Under the pieces are notes generated by a model that was not told the DNA's origin, did not search any database, and saw only the letters and a list, made by a program, of their open reading frames with translations. Made by a program: the position numbers and the translations under genes. From contig NZ_CP036291.1 of NCBI RefSeq assembly GCF_007750855.1, positions 5,116,905-5,180,904 of the forward strand: a stretch of DNA of 64,000 nucleotides, in the 5' to 3' direction. This DNA is from Pirellulimonas nuda (lineage in GTDB: Bacteria; Planctomycetota; Planctomycetia; Pirellulales; Lacipirellulaceae). Shown here in pieces: positions 42,551 through 54,551 of this stretch (positions are counted from its first letter, which is position 1; every line of letters starts with the position of its first letter).

Positions 42551-43195
42551 CTACCGCGACGCCGGGCGGCACAACCGGCTGTCGATCACCGACAGGATGC
42601 CCCGGGCGACGTCCGTCTTCAGCCCCTCGAATCGGCCGACCGTCGAGCCGTCCGGCGCCAGCACTTCGACCGAGTTGTGCGAAGAACGCATCGCCTCGGC
42701 GCCGTTGGACACGATCAGGTCGCAGTGCTTGCGTTCCAGCTTGGCGATGGCCCGCAGGCGGTGGTCGTCCGTCTCTAGGGCAAAACCCACGACCCAGCGG
42801 GCGCCCTTGCGGGCGGCCAGCGTGGCCACGATGTCGTCGGTCTCCACCAGGTGGAGCTCCAGCGGGGCCCCGGTTTTCGAGATCTTCTGGCTAGCAACCA
42901 CTTCTGGCCGGTAATCGCAGGGCGCCGCGGCGCCGATCAGCCCGTCGGCGTCCTCGAACAACTCGGCCGCGGCCGCTAGCATCTCTTCGGTAGAGACGAC
43001 CGGCACCACCCGGCAGAGGTTCGGGTACTCCACCTCTACCGGACCCGAAACGACCGTTACTTTATGCCCGAGCTCTAACGCCGCGGCGGCCAGTGCCGCC
43101 CCCATCTGCCCGCTCGAGGCGTTCGTGAGGTAGCGCACCGGATCGAGGTGCTGCCGCGTCGGGCCGGAGGTGATGAGCGTGTGGGGCAACGCCAA
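42551..43195 (-). CDS. coaB: Phosphopantothenate-cysteine ligase (CoaB, stand-alone)
   Basis: The 214-residue protein corresponds to the C-terminal half of bacterial CoaBC: TLITSGPTRQHLDPVRYLTN, SSGQMGAALA, AAAPCDYRP and a late ALETDDHRL segment. It joins cysteine to 4'-phosphopantothenate. CoaC is a separate gene 6 bp upstream, so the fused dfp gene of most bacteria is split here. Confidence 0.9.
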   Translation of the reverse strand: MALPHTLITSGPTRQHLDPVRYLTNASSGQMGAALAAAALELGHKVTVVSGPVEVEYPNLCRVVPVVSTEEMLAAAAELFEDADGLIGAAAPCDYRPEVVASQKISKTGAPLELHLVETDDIVATLAARKGARWVVGFALETDDHRLRAIAKLERKHCDLIVSNGAEAMRSSHNSVEVLAPDGSTVGRFEGLKTDVARGILSVIDSRLCRPASR

Positions 43196-43201
43196 GGTTC
43201 G

Positions 43202-43747
43202 CTAGGTTTTGCCGCGGATGGCCGCCTGGATCGCCGCCACGATTTCGTCGGGCTCCGCCATCCGCCCGGGGCCTACCTCGCGGCAGCTCTGCCAGCCCCG
43301 GCCGGGGGAGATGATGTGCAGGCCGTCTTCGCGTACGCGTTCTACGTTCCGCTGCACGGCGGCTTTCTGCCACATCTCAACGTTCATCGCCGGCGCCAGC
43401 AAGATCGGGCCGGTGAAGGAGAGCAGCAGCGTGCTGAGCAAGTCGTCGGCGGCGCCGGCCGCGGCTTGCGAGAGCAGGCCGGCCGTGGCGGGGGCGATGC
43501 ACAGCAGGTCGGCTGAGCGGGCCAGCTCGATGTGCGGGCCCAGCGGGTGGTCGGCCTGGTCGAACAGCCCCTGCACCACGCGTCGGCCGCTGAGCGCGGC
43601 GAACGTGGCCGGGCCGACAAAGCGGCGGGCCGCCCGGGTCATGACTACCGACACGCCGTAGCCGTCCTGGGCGAGCCGGCTCACCACGGCCGCGGTCTTG
43701 TAGGCAGACACCCCGCCGCAGACGCCGATGACGACTTCAGCTGGCAT
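43202..43747 (-). CDS. coaC: Phosphopantothenoylcysteine decarboxylase (CoaC, stand-alone)
   Basis: The 181-residue flavoprotein has the FMN-binding N-terminus VVIGVCGGVSAYKTAAVVSR, the ARSADLLCIAPATAG segment and the substrate-clamp motif LAPAMNVEMW. It decarboxylates phosphopantothenoylcysteine to phosphopantetheine in CoA synthesis. It forms a pair with the coaB gene that follows. Confidence 0.92.
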   Translation of the reverse strand: MPAEVVIGVCGGVSAYKTAAVVSRLAQDGYGVSVVMTRAARRFVGPATFAALSGRRVVQGLFDQADHPLGPHIELARSADLLCIAPATAGLLSQAAAGAADDLLSTLLLSFTGPILLAPAMNVEMWQKAAVQRNVERVREDGLHIISPGRGWQSCREVGPGRMAEPDEIVAAIQAAIRGKT

Positions 43748-43818
43748 GCCTACCCCAGGTCAGTGACTCGGCCCCGGTGCGGTTGCGACGCGCTCGACAG
43801 AAACCCATGCGGGGCCGA

Positions 43819-44082
43819 TCAAAGGCTGTCGAGGTCGAAGTCGATCGGGCCGCCGACGCTCGGCGAGCTGCCGGTGATCTTCAGCTCGTTGGAAGAATCG
43901 AGGTAGATCTTGTTGCGGAGGATCTCCTCGACAACGATCTCCATCTTTTCCTTGGTCTCCAGGTCGACCAGGGGCCGCGCGCCGGCGTTGAGCGCCACCA
44001 GCCGCTTCTGGATCAACGTAGAGAGCTTGAAACGCCCGCCAACCTTGTTGACGATCTCTTCTTCCTTCAACGCGTCGATCAT
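43819..44082 (-). CDS. rpoZ: RNA polymerase omega subunit
   Basis: The 87-residue protein has the omega pattern: MIDALKEEEIVNKVGGRFKL, STLIQKRLVALNAGARPLVD and KMEIVVEEILRNKI. Its place between gmk and coaC is the common bacterial order. The start at 44082 (GAGGG upstream) is preferred; an ATG at 44106 would add eight residues. Confidence 0.82.
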   Translation of the reverse strand: MIDALKEEEIVNKVGGRFKLSTLIQKRLVALNAGARPLVDLETKEKMEIVVEEILRNKIYLDSSNELKITGSSPSVGGPIDFDLDSL

Positions 44083-44161
44083 CCGTTCGCCCTCGCGGGC
44101 CCCCATGGTATGGCTTGCAGTGCTCGGCGGGCGCCCAGCCCGAAACGACGGCGCCCGGCGC

Positions 44162-44818
44162 CTAATGCGACACGGGCTCGTTGATGCCGTTCTCGACTAA
44201 AATCTGCGAGATCTCGTCAACCGCGTCTTCGACTCGATCGTTGATCACTTGGTGCTGATAGTCTCCGGCCTCGGCCAACTCGCGTTTCGCGACCGCCAGT
44301 CGCCGGCTGATGGCGTCGGGGGTTTCGGTGCCTCGGTCTCTCAGGCGGCGTTCAAGCTCCTCCATCGATGACGGCGTGATGAACACCGAAACCGCGTCCT
44401 GGAAGACCCCTTTGGCCCGCTTGGCCCCTTCGACATCAACTTCTAAGAGTACCCAGACCCCTTCGGCCAGCCTAGGGTCCACCTCGCAGCGGAGGGTGCC
44501 GTACCAGTGGCCGCGGCCGAAAACCTCGACCGCTTCCAGAAACTCGCCCGCCGCGTGGTGTGCGGCGAACTGGGCGTCGCTGAGGAAGTGGTACTCGCGG
44601 CCGTCCTGCTCCCCCGGTCTGGGGGGGCGCGTGGTGGCAGAGACGCTCAGCCGGAGCCGCCCGTCGAAGCGGTCCAGCAGGCCGCGCACAACCGTAGACT
44701 TGCCAACCCCCGAGGGGCCCGAGACGATCACCACCTTCCCACGCAACTGGTCCATTTCTCCGCTCTGCTTCTCCGCCCACCGCCCCGTGCTCAACCCAGC
44801 GCCCGGGCTCAACTTCAC
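44162..44818 (-). CDS. gmk: Guanylate kinase
   Basis: The 218-residue enzyme has the P-loop VIVSGPSGVGKSTVVRGLLD, SATTRPPRPGEQDGREYHFL and the lid-domain RRLRDRGTETPDAISRRL. It phosphorylates GMP to GDP. Its first ATG overlaps the yicC stop by 4 bp; an in-frame ATG (MDQLRGKVV) 21 codons later could be the true start. Confidence 0.94.
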   Translation of the reverse strand: MKLSPGAGLSTGRWAEKQSGEMDQLRGKVVIVSGPSGVGKSTVVRGLLDRFDGRLRLSVSATTRPPRPGEQDGREYHFLSDAQFAAHHAAGEFLEAVEVFGRGHWYGTLRCEVDPRLAEGVWVLLEVDVEGAKRAKGVFQDAVSVFITPSSMEELERRLRDRGTETPDAISRRLAVAKRELAEAGDYQHQVINDRVEDAVDEISQILVENGINEPVSH

Positions 44819-45696
44819 TCAACGTTCTGGATCTGCTCTCGGATCCGCTCCAGCGCGGTCTTCATGTCGACCACGTTCGCCGAGATCTCGGTGTCGTTGG
44901 CCTTCGAGCCGATCGTGTTCACCTCGCGGCCCATCTCTTGGGTGATGAACTCTAGCTTCCGCCCGCCCCCTTCGGCCTTCTTGACCGTGCTCTCAAACTG
45001 CTCCAGGTGGCTGCGGAGGCGGACCGCTTCTTCGCTGATGTCGCTGCGGTCGCAAAAGATCGCGACCTCGCGGATCACGTCCGTCGGCTGCAAGGAGATG
45101 TCCATCCCGGCCAGCGCGCGGTCGATCCGGGCGGTAAGGCGTTGGCGGTAGTCGTCGCCCAGCTTCGGCGCGCGGGTGGCGATGCTCTGCAGGCAGCGGT
45201 CGATCGACTCGCATTGGCTCATCAGGTCGTCCGCCAGGGCGCGTCCCTCGGCCAGACGCATCTGGCTGGCGGCCTCGCAGGCCTTGCGTACGATCGGCTC
45301 GATCTGGGGCCAATCGGCCTGGGGGTCTTCGACACGCGTCTTGTGCTCTTCGATCACCCCGGGGAGGGTCAGCAGGGCGTGCATCGGCACGTCGTCCGAT
45401 CGGTGGGCGGCGACAATCGCCTCGATCTGCTTGTAGTAGCTCTCGAGGACGCCCCGGTTGATGCAGTAATCGTCGGCCGCAGTGGCGCGCAGCACCCGCA
45501 GGTTCACCTGCACCGTGCCGCGGCGGAACTGACCGCGCACCAACGACTCGATAAGCGGTTCGAGCGAGTTGTAGACCTCGGGACAGCGCAACGACACCTT
45601 GAGGTGTCGGCTGTTGATGGTCCGCACCTCGGCGGCGATCTCCAGCGGGCCCCCTTGGCTATGGGCCTCGCCGAATCCGGTCATGCTGACGAGCAA
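44815..45696 (-). CDS. yicC: YicC-family endoribonuclease
   Basis: The 293-residue protein opens with the family signature MLVSMTGFGEAHSQ and continues EVRTINSRHLKVSLRCPE. It ends in the conserved GRKLEFITQEMGREVNTIGS and DMKTALERIREQIQNVE. YicC proteins are RNases linked to sRNA turnover. The order yicC-gmk-rpoZ is widely conserved. Confidence 0.93.
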   Translation of the reverse strand: MLVSMTGFGEAHSQGGPLEIAAEVRTINSRHLKVSLRCPEVYNSLEPLIESLVRGQFRRGTVQVNLRVLRATAADDYCINRGVLESYYKQIEAIVAAHRSDDVPMHALLTLPGVIEEHKTRVEDPQADWPQIEPIVRKACEAASQMRLAEGRALADDLMSQCESIDRCLQSIATRAPKLGDDYRQRLTARIDRALAGMDISLQPTDVIREVAIFCDRSDISEEAVRLRSHLEQFESTVKKAEGGGRKLEFITQEMGREVNTIGSKANDTEISANVVDMKTALERIREQIQNVE

Positions 45697-45733
45697 CGTT
45701 ACGCTCCTTTGGCGTCAAGAACCCCGCCGCACC

Positions 45734-46195
45734 TCAAGAACCGGGGGCGGGCTCATCGGCCGGCGTTTCGTCGGTCAGAGCGTCTTGGCCGGCTGGCCGG
45801 AGCGCGTCTGCGGCGGCGTCTGTCGCGCCGCCCGCTTCATCGGCTTCGCCCGCTTCAGCTTCGCCCGCTTCAGCTTCGCCTGCTTCAGCTTCGCCTGTAT
45901 CAGCTTCCGAGTCGGCTTTCCCGGCCGGGGCATGCAGTACATCGGCGCCCCCCAACAGCGGGTCGCCCTGGTGCCCGGCCCAATAGGCGGCGCCGATGCA
46001 CAGCAGGATCCAGAACGCAGCGGCGTAGATGGTGATCCGCGTGAAGGTGTCGCCGGCCTTGGCGCCGAACGCGCTCGATCCGCCGGGGCCCCCAAGGGCG
46101 CCCGCCAAACCGCCCCCACGACCTCGCTGGACCAGCACCAGCAGGATCAAGAAGATGGCGGTTACAGAGAGGAGGATCTGTAGCAGATAGACCAT
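45734..46195 (-). CDS. secG: SecG protein-export subunit with acidic repeat tail
   Basis: The 153-residue protein has the two SecG transmembrane helices (LLQILLSVTAIFLILLVLVQ and TIYAAAFWILLCIGAAYWAG) and the conserved linker RGRGGGLAGALGGPGGSSAFGAKAGD. It belongs to the SecYEG channel. Beyond about residue 90 it has an unusual acidic tail built from AGEAE pentads, encoded by a 15-bp tandem repeat near 45846-45912. Confidence 0.9.
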   Translation of the reverse strand: MVYLLQILLSVTAIFLILLVLVQRGRGGGLAGALGGPGGSSAFGAKAGDTFTRITIYAAAFWILLCIGAAYWAGHQGDPLLGGADVLHAPAGKADSEADTGEAEAGEAEAGEAEAGEADEAGGATDAAADALRPAGQDALTDETPADEPAPGS

Positions 46196-46281
46196 AGCGC
46201 GAAGCGGTTGGAATGTGCGGGGCCCGGGTGAAACCCGCGGTGTGGCTTGTTACTCGTTCGGCTGACTACTTACCGGGCGGC

Positions 46282-47046
46282 CTACTCAGCCGCCGGCGCC
46301 GCCGTGGCAATGCCGAGAAAATCGTCCGCTTTCAGGCTGGCGCCCCCGACCAGGGCCCCATCGATGTTCGGCTGCCCGATCAGTTCCGCGGCGTTCCCCG
46401 GCTTGACCGAACCGCCGTAGAGGATGCGAACCTTCTCGGCCAATGCAGGACTATAGCGTTCCGAGAGGAGCCTGCGAAGGTCGGCGTGCACCTCTTCGGC
46501 CTGCTCGGGGCTGGCGACCTTGCCGGTGCCGATGGCCCAGACCGGCTCGTAGGCGATCACGACGCTGGCCATCTGGTCTTCGCTGACGCCGGCCAGCGAG
46601 CCTTCGAACTGGCTAGCGATCACCTCGGCGGTACGCCCCGCCTCGCGTTCTTCCAGCAGTTCGCCCACGCAAACGATCGGCGCCAGGCCGGCGTCCAAGG
46701 CTTTGAGCGTCTTTTTCGCCACGTCGGCGTCGGTCTCGCCCAGCACGTGCCGGCGCTCGCTGTGACCCAGGATGACGAACTCGACCCCCAGGTCGGTCAG
46801 CATCGAGGTGCTGGTCTCGCCGGTAAACGCCCCGTTGTCTTCGAAGTAGACGTTTTGGGCCCCCAGCGCCACGGGGGTCCCAGATAGGGCCTCGGCGACC
46901 GACGCCAGGTAGACCGCGGGGGGGCAGACGAGCAGGTCTACATGCTTGGCCGGGCCCGACTTCTCGGCTACCGCTTTGGCCAGCGCCACGGCGCTGGCGC
47001 GGTCGGTGTTCATCTTCCAGTTGCCGGCAATCAGGGGTCTACGCAT
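46282..47046 (-). CDS. tpiA: Triosephosphate isomerase
   Basis: The 254-residue TIM barrel has the catalytic Lys (NWKMN), His (LGHSERR) and Glu (AYEPVWAIGTG), and the phosphate-binding LYGGSVKPGNA. It interconverts DHAP and glyceraldehyde 3-phosphate and would take up DHAP released by the BMC aldolase. It precedes secG in the minus-strand run. Confidence 0.95.
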   Translation of the reverse strand: MRRPLIAGNWKMNTDRASAVALAKAVAEKSGPAKHVDLLVCPPAVYLASVAEALSGTPVALGAQNVYFEDNGAFTGETSTSMLTDLGVEFVILGHSERRHVLGETDADVAKKTLKALDAGLAPIVCVGELLEEREAGRTAEVIASQFEGSLAGVSEDQMASVVIAYEPVWAIGTGKVASPEQAEEVHADLRRLLSERYSPALAEKVRILYGGSVKPGNAAELIGQPNIDGALVGGASLKADDFLGIATAAPAAE

Positions 47047-47055
47047 TGTTTCGTC

Positions 47056-47160
47056 CGTTGTCAGTGGTTTGTGGCTGGTGGTCCGCTGCCATGGGCCCGC
47101 TGAAAGGCGCTCGCGCTTCCAGCGGGCTGCTGACTACGGACCACGGGCTACCAGGTCTTT
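47056..47160. repeat. Nested inverted repeat overlapping the aroF stop codon
   Basis: GTGGTCCG (47078-47085) and CGGACCAC (47137-47144) enclose GCCCGCTG (47095-47102) and CAGCGGGC (47120-47127). The aroF TAG stop (minus strand, 47150-47148) falls at the edge of the repeat. Confidence 0.6.
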
Positions 47161-48161
47161 CCTACCGCTGCCGCCACCTTCTTCATCTGGCCCATCACTT
47201 CCGCGTACTGCTCGGGCAGCAACGCTTGGGGACCGTCCGACATGGCCTCCTCGGGGCAGTTGTGCACCTCGATGTGCACCCCGTCGGCGCCCGCCGCCAC
47301 GGCCGCCAGGGCACAGGCGGGGATCAGCTCCGGCCGGCCCGTCGCGTGGCTGGGGTCGACGATCACCGGCAGGTGCGAGATCTGCTGGATCTGCGGCACC
47401 GCGGCGATGTCGAGCATGTTCCGGCAGGCGTTGTCAAAACCCTTCACGCCGCGCTCGCACAGCACCACGTCGGTCGTGCCCTGGGCCACCACGTACTCGG
47501 CGCTCATCATCAGGTCCTTCACGGTGGCCGCCATGCCGCGTTTGAGCAGCACCGGCTTGTGCGTCTTGCCGACCTCGGTCAGCAACACAAAGTTCTGCAT
47601 GTTGCGGGCGCCCAACTGGATCATGTCCGCGTACTCGGCCACCAGCTCTACGTGCCGGGGATCGACCGCTTCGGTCACCACTGGCAGGCCGTGGGCGTCG
47701 CCGACGCGGCGCAAGATCTTCAGCCCCTCTTCTCCCAACCCCTGAAACGCGTAGGGGCTGGTGCGCGGCTTGTAGGCGCCGCCGCGGAGCAGGTTCGCGC
47801 CGGCCGCCTTGATGGCCGCGGCGATGTCGTTCATCCGCTCTTCGCTCTCGACCGCACAGGGGCCCGCGATCATCCCCAAGTGCCCGCCGCCGATCTTTGT
47901 GCCCGCCACGTCGACCACGGTCGGCTGGGGGTGCGCCTCCCGGCTGGCCAGCTTGAACGCCGGCATCACCGGCACCACCTTGGCGACCCCGGGGATCGCG
48001 GCCAGCGGCGCCGCGAGGAGCTTCTCTTCGTCGCCGATCACGCCGATCACCGTGCGGTAGGTGCCCTTGCTCAGGTGGGCCTGGAAGCCGAGCGTCTCGA
48101 CGCGCTTAACGACGTGATCGACCTGCGCTTCGGTCGCGTTTTCACGGAGGATGATGATCAC
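47148..48161 (-). CDS. aroF: 3-deoxy-7-phosphoheptulonate synthase (with N-terminal regulatory-type domain)
   Basis: The 337-residue DAHP synthase is of the KDO8P-synthase-like type: a short ferredoxin-like N-terminal domain ([20 protein letters not shown]), then the TIM-barrel with [30 protein letters not shown] and [12 protein letters not shown]. It joins PEP and erythrose 4-phosphate to start aromatic synthesis. The GTG at 48161 gives the usual family length. It is 64 bp after pheA. Confidence 0.92.
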   Translation of the reverse strand: MIIILRENATEAQVDHVVKRVETLGFQAHLSKGTYRTVIGVIGDEEKLLAAPLAAIPGVAKVVPVMPAFKLASREAHPQPTVVDVAGTKIGGGHLGMIAGPCAVESEERMNDIAAAIKAAGANLLRGGAYKPRTSPYAFQGLGEEGLKILRRVGDAHGLPVVTEAVDPRHVELVAEYADMIQLGARNMQNFVLLTEVGKTHKPVLLKRGMAATVKDLMMSAEYVVAQGTTDVVLCERGVKGFDNACRNMLDIAAVPQIQQISHLPVIVDPSHATGRPELIPACALAAVAAGADGVHIEVHNCPEEAMSDGPQALLPEQYAEVMGQMKKVAAAVGKTW

Positions 48162-48225
48162 AGCAGGGGGGCCTGACGGTCGGCGGGGGGCGGACGCCCG
48201 GTTAGCGGGCGATTTGCCGCAAAGT

Positions 48226-49308
48226 CTAGCCGATCGGCTCCGCATGTGCATAGGAGCCCAGCACTTCCAGCATCAGGGCCTTCTTCTGCAGGGCCTCGAC
48301 CGCCCTCCGCACACGCACCTCCGCCTGGTGCCCCACCAGCTCGACAAAAAACAGGTACCGCCCCCGGCTGCCGGGGACCGGGAACGACTCGATCCAGGTC
48401 AGGTTCAGCCCCTTGCGCTTGAACACCGCCATCGCGTCGGCCAGGGCGCCCGGCTCGTGGGGGGTCTCGAACATGAGCGCAGTCTTGTCGGCGCCGGTCT
48501 TCTCCGCGGGCCGCGGGGCGATGATCGCGAACCGGGTGATGTTGTCCTTCTGGTCCTCAATATCCTCTGCCAGCAGCCGCAGCCCGAGCCGCTGGCCCGC
48601 CTGCCGGCTGGCGATGGCGGCCGCGGCGGGGTCCTTGGCCGCCATGGCGGCTGCTTCCGCGGTGCTAGCGACCGGCTGCCCCTGCGCCTGGGGCAGGTGC
48701 TGGGCCAGCCAGTTGCGGCACTGGGAGAGGGCCTGCGGCTTGCTGAACACGCGTCGCACGTCTGCCCGCTTGCCGGTCCCCAGCAAACAGTGGTGCACGC
48801 GCAGGGGCAGCTCGCCACAGATCCGCACGGGCGAGCGGCTGAAGCACTCCAGCGTGTCGCTGACCCGGCCGTCCGTTGAGTTTTCCATCGGCACGACGCC
48901 GTACCCGGCCGCGCCCGACTCCACCTCCTGGAACACCGCGGCGATGGTCGCCACCGGCGTCAGGTCGGCCGCGGCGCCGAACCGGTGGATGGCCGCGATG
49001 TGGCTAAACGTGTCCTCGGGCCCCAAGTAGGCGATCCGGCACTGGGGCGACGAGGGCCTGCAGGCCGCGTTCACCTCGCGAAAGACCGCCACGATCCGCT
49101 CGGCGCCGAGCCCGCCGGCGAGCTTGGCGGCGTCCTGCAGCGACTTGGCCTCGAGCCGCTCGAGCACCCCACCGCCATCGGCCGCGGCCTGGCGGGTGAG
49201 CTCCGCGCGCCTTCCGACCGCCGCGGCAATCTGCCGATCCAGTTCCGCAACCTGACGCCGCACGTCCGGGGGCGCGGCTTCTTCATCGGGCCGACTTTTC
49301 TTCGCCAT
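48226..49308 (-). CDS. pheA: Prephenate dehydratase with chorismate mutase-like N-terminus
   Basis: The 360-residue protein has a helical N-terminal region like AroQ chorismate mutase ([20 protein letters not shown]). A dehydratase domain follows ([40 protein letters not shown]) and then an ACT domain ([31 protein letters not shown]). It makes phenylpyruvate and is probably feedback-inhibited by phenylalanine through the ACT domain. The start at 49308 has a more typical N-terminus than the ATG at 49323. Confidence 0.92.
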   Translation of the reverse strand: MAKKSRPDEEAAPPDVRRQVAELDRQIAAAVGRRAELTRQAAADGGGVLERLEAKSLQDAAKLAGGLGAERIVAVFREVNAACRPSSPQCRIAYLGPEDTFSHIAAIHRFGAAADLTPVATIAAVFQEVESGAAGYGVVPMENSTDGRVSDTLECFSRSPVRICGELPLRVHHCLLGTGKRADVRRVFSKPQALSQCRNWLAQHLPQAQGQPVASTAEAAAMAAKDPAAAAIASRQAGQRLGLRLLAEDIEDQKDNITRFAIIAPRPAEKTGADKTALMFETPHEPGALADAMAVFKRKGLNLTWIESFPVPGSRGRYLFFVELVGHQAEVRVRRAVEALQKKALMLEVLGSYAHAEPIG

Positions 49309-49657
49309 CTGTTCCCCAGCCATTGGCCGTGCGTAAACGGAGCACCAGAAAAGGGTTACTTAGGGTCGCCTGCCAAATTATCAGGTCTGCCGGCAGCGGG
49401 GCGGGTCGCATCCGCCGACGGCTGCAACTATGGCAGGCCGCTCCATCGGGCCCGGCAGCCAACCCGCGGCCGCTGGCGAGCCGAAATCCGCTGCAAGCTT
49501 CTTCCCTCAAACAGTTTAAGTCAAGCTGGCGCCATTTACAGACTGCCGGCACGGTCTTTGCTCTTTTGGACGCCCGTGGCGCTACGCGCCGCCTGAACCA
49601 TCCGATTTCCCTGCCGGCCCGACCGGTATGAACTGATAGCGAATCTAGGAGAACACC
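49309..49657. other. Intergenic region before dnaK
   Basis: About 349 bp separates pheA (minus) from dnaK (plus). I see no CIRCE element (TTAGCACTC with its inverted partner) and no convincing promoter pair; a good ribosome site (AGGAG) precedes the dnaK ATG. No gene or long repeat is recognised. Confidence 0.5.
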
Positions 49658-51559
<1,902 letters not shown>

Positions 51560-51608
51560 GCAAGCAAGCGCTGCGACTCCCCAGAGTTTCCCCAACGCAA
51601 CGCCACTA

Positions 51609-51632
51609 GCCGACGGGCTCCGCCCCGTCGGC
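51609..51632. repeat. Palindrome between dnaK and clpB
   Basis: GCCGACGGG and CCCGTCGGC form a 9-bp stem. The 22-mer 51611-51632 is the exact reverse complement of 3430-3451 in the BMC operon. It could act as a weak terminator of dnaK. Confidence 0.7.
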
Positions 51633-51765
51633 GCTCTGCGCTGCTACACCCTCCCGAACGCGCCGACCCCTATGTCGGCAGCTACCGGCCGCGCGCTGCG
51701 CATCGCTGCACGCCTGCGCCAACGTCTCAACGTCTAACCCCCCAACCTCGAGCCTCTTCCCCCTC

Positions 51766-54411
51766 ATGCCCTTCCGTTTCGACAAGCTGACGATCAAGGC
51801 CCAAGAATCCGTGCAGCGCGCCCAGGAGCTCGCAGCCGAGCGGGGCAACCCGCAGATCGAGCCGCTGCACCTGCTGCTGGCGCTTGTCGATGAGACCGAC
51901 GGCGTCGTCCGGCCGTTGCTGGACAAGCTGGGGGTGAACGCCGGGCAGTTGCGGGGGATCGTGCAGTCGGAGCTTGGCCGCATCGCCACGGTCTCGGGCG
52001 GCGCGCCGCCGGCGCCCAGCAAAGAGCTGCAGGCCGTCTTCGACGCCGCGCAGGCCAAAGCGGACGAGATGCGGGACGAGTTCGTCTCCACCGAGCACCT
52101 GCTGCTGGGCCTGGCGACCACCAAGGGGAAGGCGAAGGACACGCTGGGGCTCAGCGGCGTCGACGCCAAAGACATCCTCACCGCCCTGCAGAGCGTACGC
52201 GGCTCGGCCCGCGTCACCGACCAGGCGCCCGAGGGCAAGTTCCAGGCGCTCGAGAAGTACGGCATCGACCTGGTAGAGCGCGCCCGCCAGGGGAAGCTCG
52301 ACCCGGTGATCGGGCGCGACCAAGAGATCCGCCGCGTGATCCAGGTGCTCTCGCGCCGCACCAAGAACAACCCGGTGCTAATCGGCGAGCCCGGCGTCGG
52401 CAAGACGGCGATCGCCGAGGGGCTGGCGCTGCGCATCGTCGAGGGGGACGTCCCGGAGAGCCTCAAGAACAAACGCGTCGTGGCGCTCGACCTGGGGGCG
52501 CTGGTGGCCGGCACCAAGTTCCGCGGCGAGTTCGAGGAGCGTCTCAAGGCGTTGCTGCGCGAGATCCAAGACGCCGGCGGCCAGGTGGTGCTGTTCATCG
52601 ACGAGCTGCACACCGTGGTCGGCGCCGGCGCCGCCGAGGGGGGCGCCGACGCGGCGAACCTGCTCAAGCCGGCGCTGGCGCGTGGCGAGCTGCGCTGCGT
52701 GGGGGCCACCACGCTGGACGAGTACCGCAAGTACATCGAGAAAGACGCGGCGCTCGAGCGCCGCTTCCAGCCCGTCTTCGTCGGCGAGCCCACCGTCGAG
52801 GACACCATCGCTATCCTCCGCGGCCTTAAGCCGCGTTACGAAGCGCACCACAAGGGCGTAAAGATCAAGGACTCCGCGCTCGTCGCGGCGGCGGAGCTCT
52901 CTTCCCGCTACATCGCGGACCGGCAGCTCCCGGACAAGGCGATCGACCTGGTCGACGAAGCGATGAGCCGCCTAGCGATGGAGCTGCAGAGCGTGCCCAC
53001 CGAGATCGACCATGTGCAGCGCCGGCTGGTGCAGCTAGAGCTTGCCGCGCGACAATTAGCGGACGAGACCGAAACCCACGCCAAACAGCGGCTGGACGAC
53101 GTCAACGAAGAAATGGCCAAACTGCGGCACGAGCTGGCCAGCCTCCGCGAGCAGTGGGAGGCCGAGAAGCTGGGCGTGGGGGACGTGGGCGAGGTGCGCG
53201 GCAAGCTGGAGGCCGCCAAGCACGCCTACGCGCAGCAGGCGGGCGTCATCAAGGAAAAGCAGTCGGTCGGCGTTCCGATCGACGAGGCCGACTACCAGAA
53301 GCTGTACGAGCTGGACCTGGCGCAGCGCAAGCTCGCGACGCGGCTCGACGAGATCGAGGCCAAGCAGTCGGCCGAACCGAAGGAGGGGCCACAGCACAAG
53401 AAGCTGCTCCGCCAAGAGGTGGGGCCGGACGAGATCGCCGAGGTCGTCAGCGCTTGGACCGGCGTGCCGGTGACGCGGATGCTAGAAGAAGAGAAGGCCA
53501 AGCTGATCGTCCTCGAAGAGCGGCTCCACCAACGCGTGGTCGGCCAGAGCGAGGCGGTCGAGGCGGTCGCCAACGCGGTGCGTCGCAGCCGCAGCGGCCT
53601 GCAGGACCCCAACCGGCCCGTTGGCTCTTTCTTGTTCTGCGGGCCCACCGGCGTCGGCAAGACGGAGCTTTGCAAGGCGCTGGCCGAGGTGCTGTTCGAC
53701 GACGACAAGGCGATGGTCCGGCTCGACATGAGCGAGTTCATGGAGAAGCACACCGTCAGCCGGCTGATCGGCGCCCCCCCCGGGTACGTGGGCTACGACG
53801 AGGGGGGCAAGCTCACCGAAGCGGTCCGTCGCCGCCCCTACTCCGTGGTGCTGCTGGACGAGATCGAGAAGGCTCACCGCGACGTGTTCAACGTCCTCCT
53901 GCAGGTGCTGGACGACGGCCGTCTGACGGACAACCACGGCCACACCGTCGACTTCACGAACACGATCATCGTGATGACTTCAAACATCGGCAGTCCACTC
54001 ATCCAGCAAATCTCCCAACAGGGGGGCAGCGAACAGGAAATGAAAGAGGCCGTGGAGGAGTCGCTCGAGTCGCGTTTCCTCCCCGAGTTCCTCAACCGCA
54101 TCGACGACGTGATCGTCTTCCACCCGCTCCGGCGCGAAGAGATCCGCCGCATCGTCGACCTGCAGATCGACCGGCTGGCGAAGCTGGTCGAGCGTAACGG
54201 CCTGAGCCTCGACGTGACCGAGGCCGCCCGTCAGGAGGTGGCCAATCAGGGCTACGACCCCACCTACGGGGCCCGGCCGCTGAAGCGGGTCATCCAGAAC
54301 GAGCTGCAGAACCCGCTGGCCACCGAGCTGCTCCGGGGCCACTTCCCCGAAGGCGCCGCCGTCAAGATCGACTGGGACGGCGACGCCTTTACGTTCAGCC
54401 AGGGAGCGTAG
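51766..54411 (+). CDS. clpB: ATP-dependent disaggregase ClpB
   Basis: The 881-residue AAA+ protein has an N-terminal Clp repeat region, first ATPase with Walker [14 protein letters not shown] and Walker [11 protein letters not shown], and a coiled-coil M domain (about 400-540). The second ATPase has [25 protein letters not shown] and a C-terminal [18 protein letters not shown]. It extracts proteins from aggregates with DnaK, whose gene is just upstream. Confidence 0.97.
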   Translation: MPFRFDKLTIKAQESVQRAQELAAERGNPQIEPLHLLLALVDETDGVVRPLLDKLGVNAGQLRGIVQSELGRIATVSGGAPPAPSKELQAVFDAAQAKADEMRDEFVSTEHLLLGLATTKGKAKDTLGLSGVDAKDILTALQSVRGSARVTDQAPEGKFQALEKYGIDLVERARQGKLDPVIGRDQEIRRVIQVLSRRTKNNPVLIGEPGVGKTAIAEGLALRIVEGDVPESLKNKRVVALDLGALVAGTKFRGEFEERLKALLREIQDAGGQVVLFIDELHTVVGAGAAEGGADAANLLKPALARGELRCVGATTLDEYRKYIEKDAALERRFQPVFVGEPTVEDTIAILRGLKPRYEAHHKGVKIKDSALVAAAELSSRYIADRQLPDKAIDLVDEAMSRLAMELQSVPTEIDHVQRRLVQLELAARQLADETETHAKQRLDDVNEEMAKLRHELASLREQWEAEKLGVGDVGEVRGKLEAAKHAYAQQAGVIKEKQSVGVPIDEADYQKLYELDLAQRKLATRLDEIEAKQSAEPKEGPQHKKLLRQEVGPDEIAEVVSAWTGVPVTRMLEEEKAKLIVLEERLHQRVVGQSEAVEAVANAVRRSRSGLQDPNRPVGSFLFCGPTGVGKTELCKALAEVLFDDDKAMVRLDMSEFMEKHTVSRLIGAPPGYVGYDEGGKLTEAVRRRPYSVVLLDEIEKAHRDVFNVLLQVLDDGRLTDNHGHTVDFTNTIIVMTSNIGSPLIQQISQQGGSEQEMKEAVEESLESRFLPEFLNRIDDVIVFHPLRREEIRRIVDLQIDRLAKLVERNGLSLDVTEAARQEVANQGYDPTYGARPLKRVIQNELQNPLATELLRGHFPEGAAVKIDWDGDAFTFSQGA

Positions 54412-54417
54412 CTGCGT

Positions 54418-54545
54418 GTCCCCCTCCCCCTTCAGGGGGAGGGGTTAGGGGAGGGGGAGCCTCGGAGAGGCTAATCGCCAAGCGACTAGTTTTCAGCCTC
54501 TAAGCCCCCTCCCCCGGCCCCTCCCCCCTGGGGGGAGGGGAGGAC
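54418..54545. repeat. C/G-rich 128-bp palindromic element, intergenic copy
   Basis: Two hairpins (CCCCTCCCCCTTCAGGGGGA and CCCCTCCCCCCTGGGGGGAG) lie around an AT-richer centre, between the convergent clpB and coiled-coil genes. It aligns end to end with the ileS insertion 13206-13334 and partly with 12602-12720. It may end transcription from both sides. Confidence 0.85.
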
Positions 54546-54551
54546 CGGTTG

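Noticed and set aside
49560..49657. CIRCE/HrcA operator upstream of dnaK
   Set aside because: I looked for TTAGCACTC and its inverted partner and found neither.
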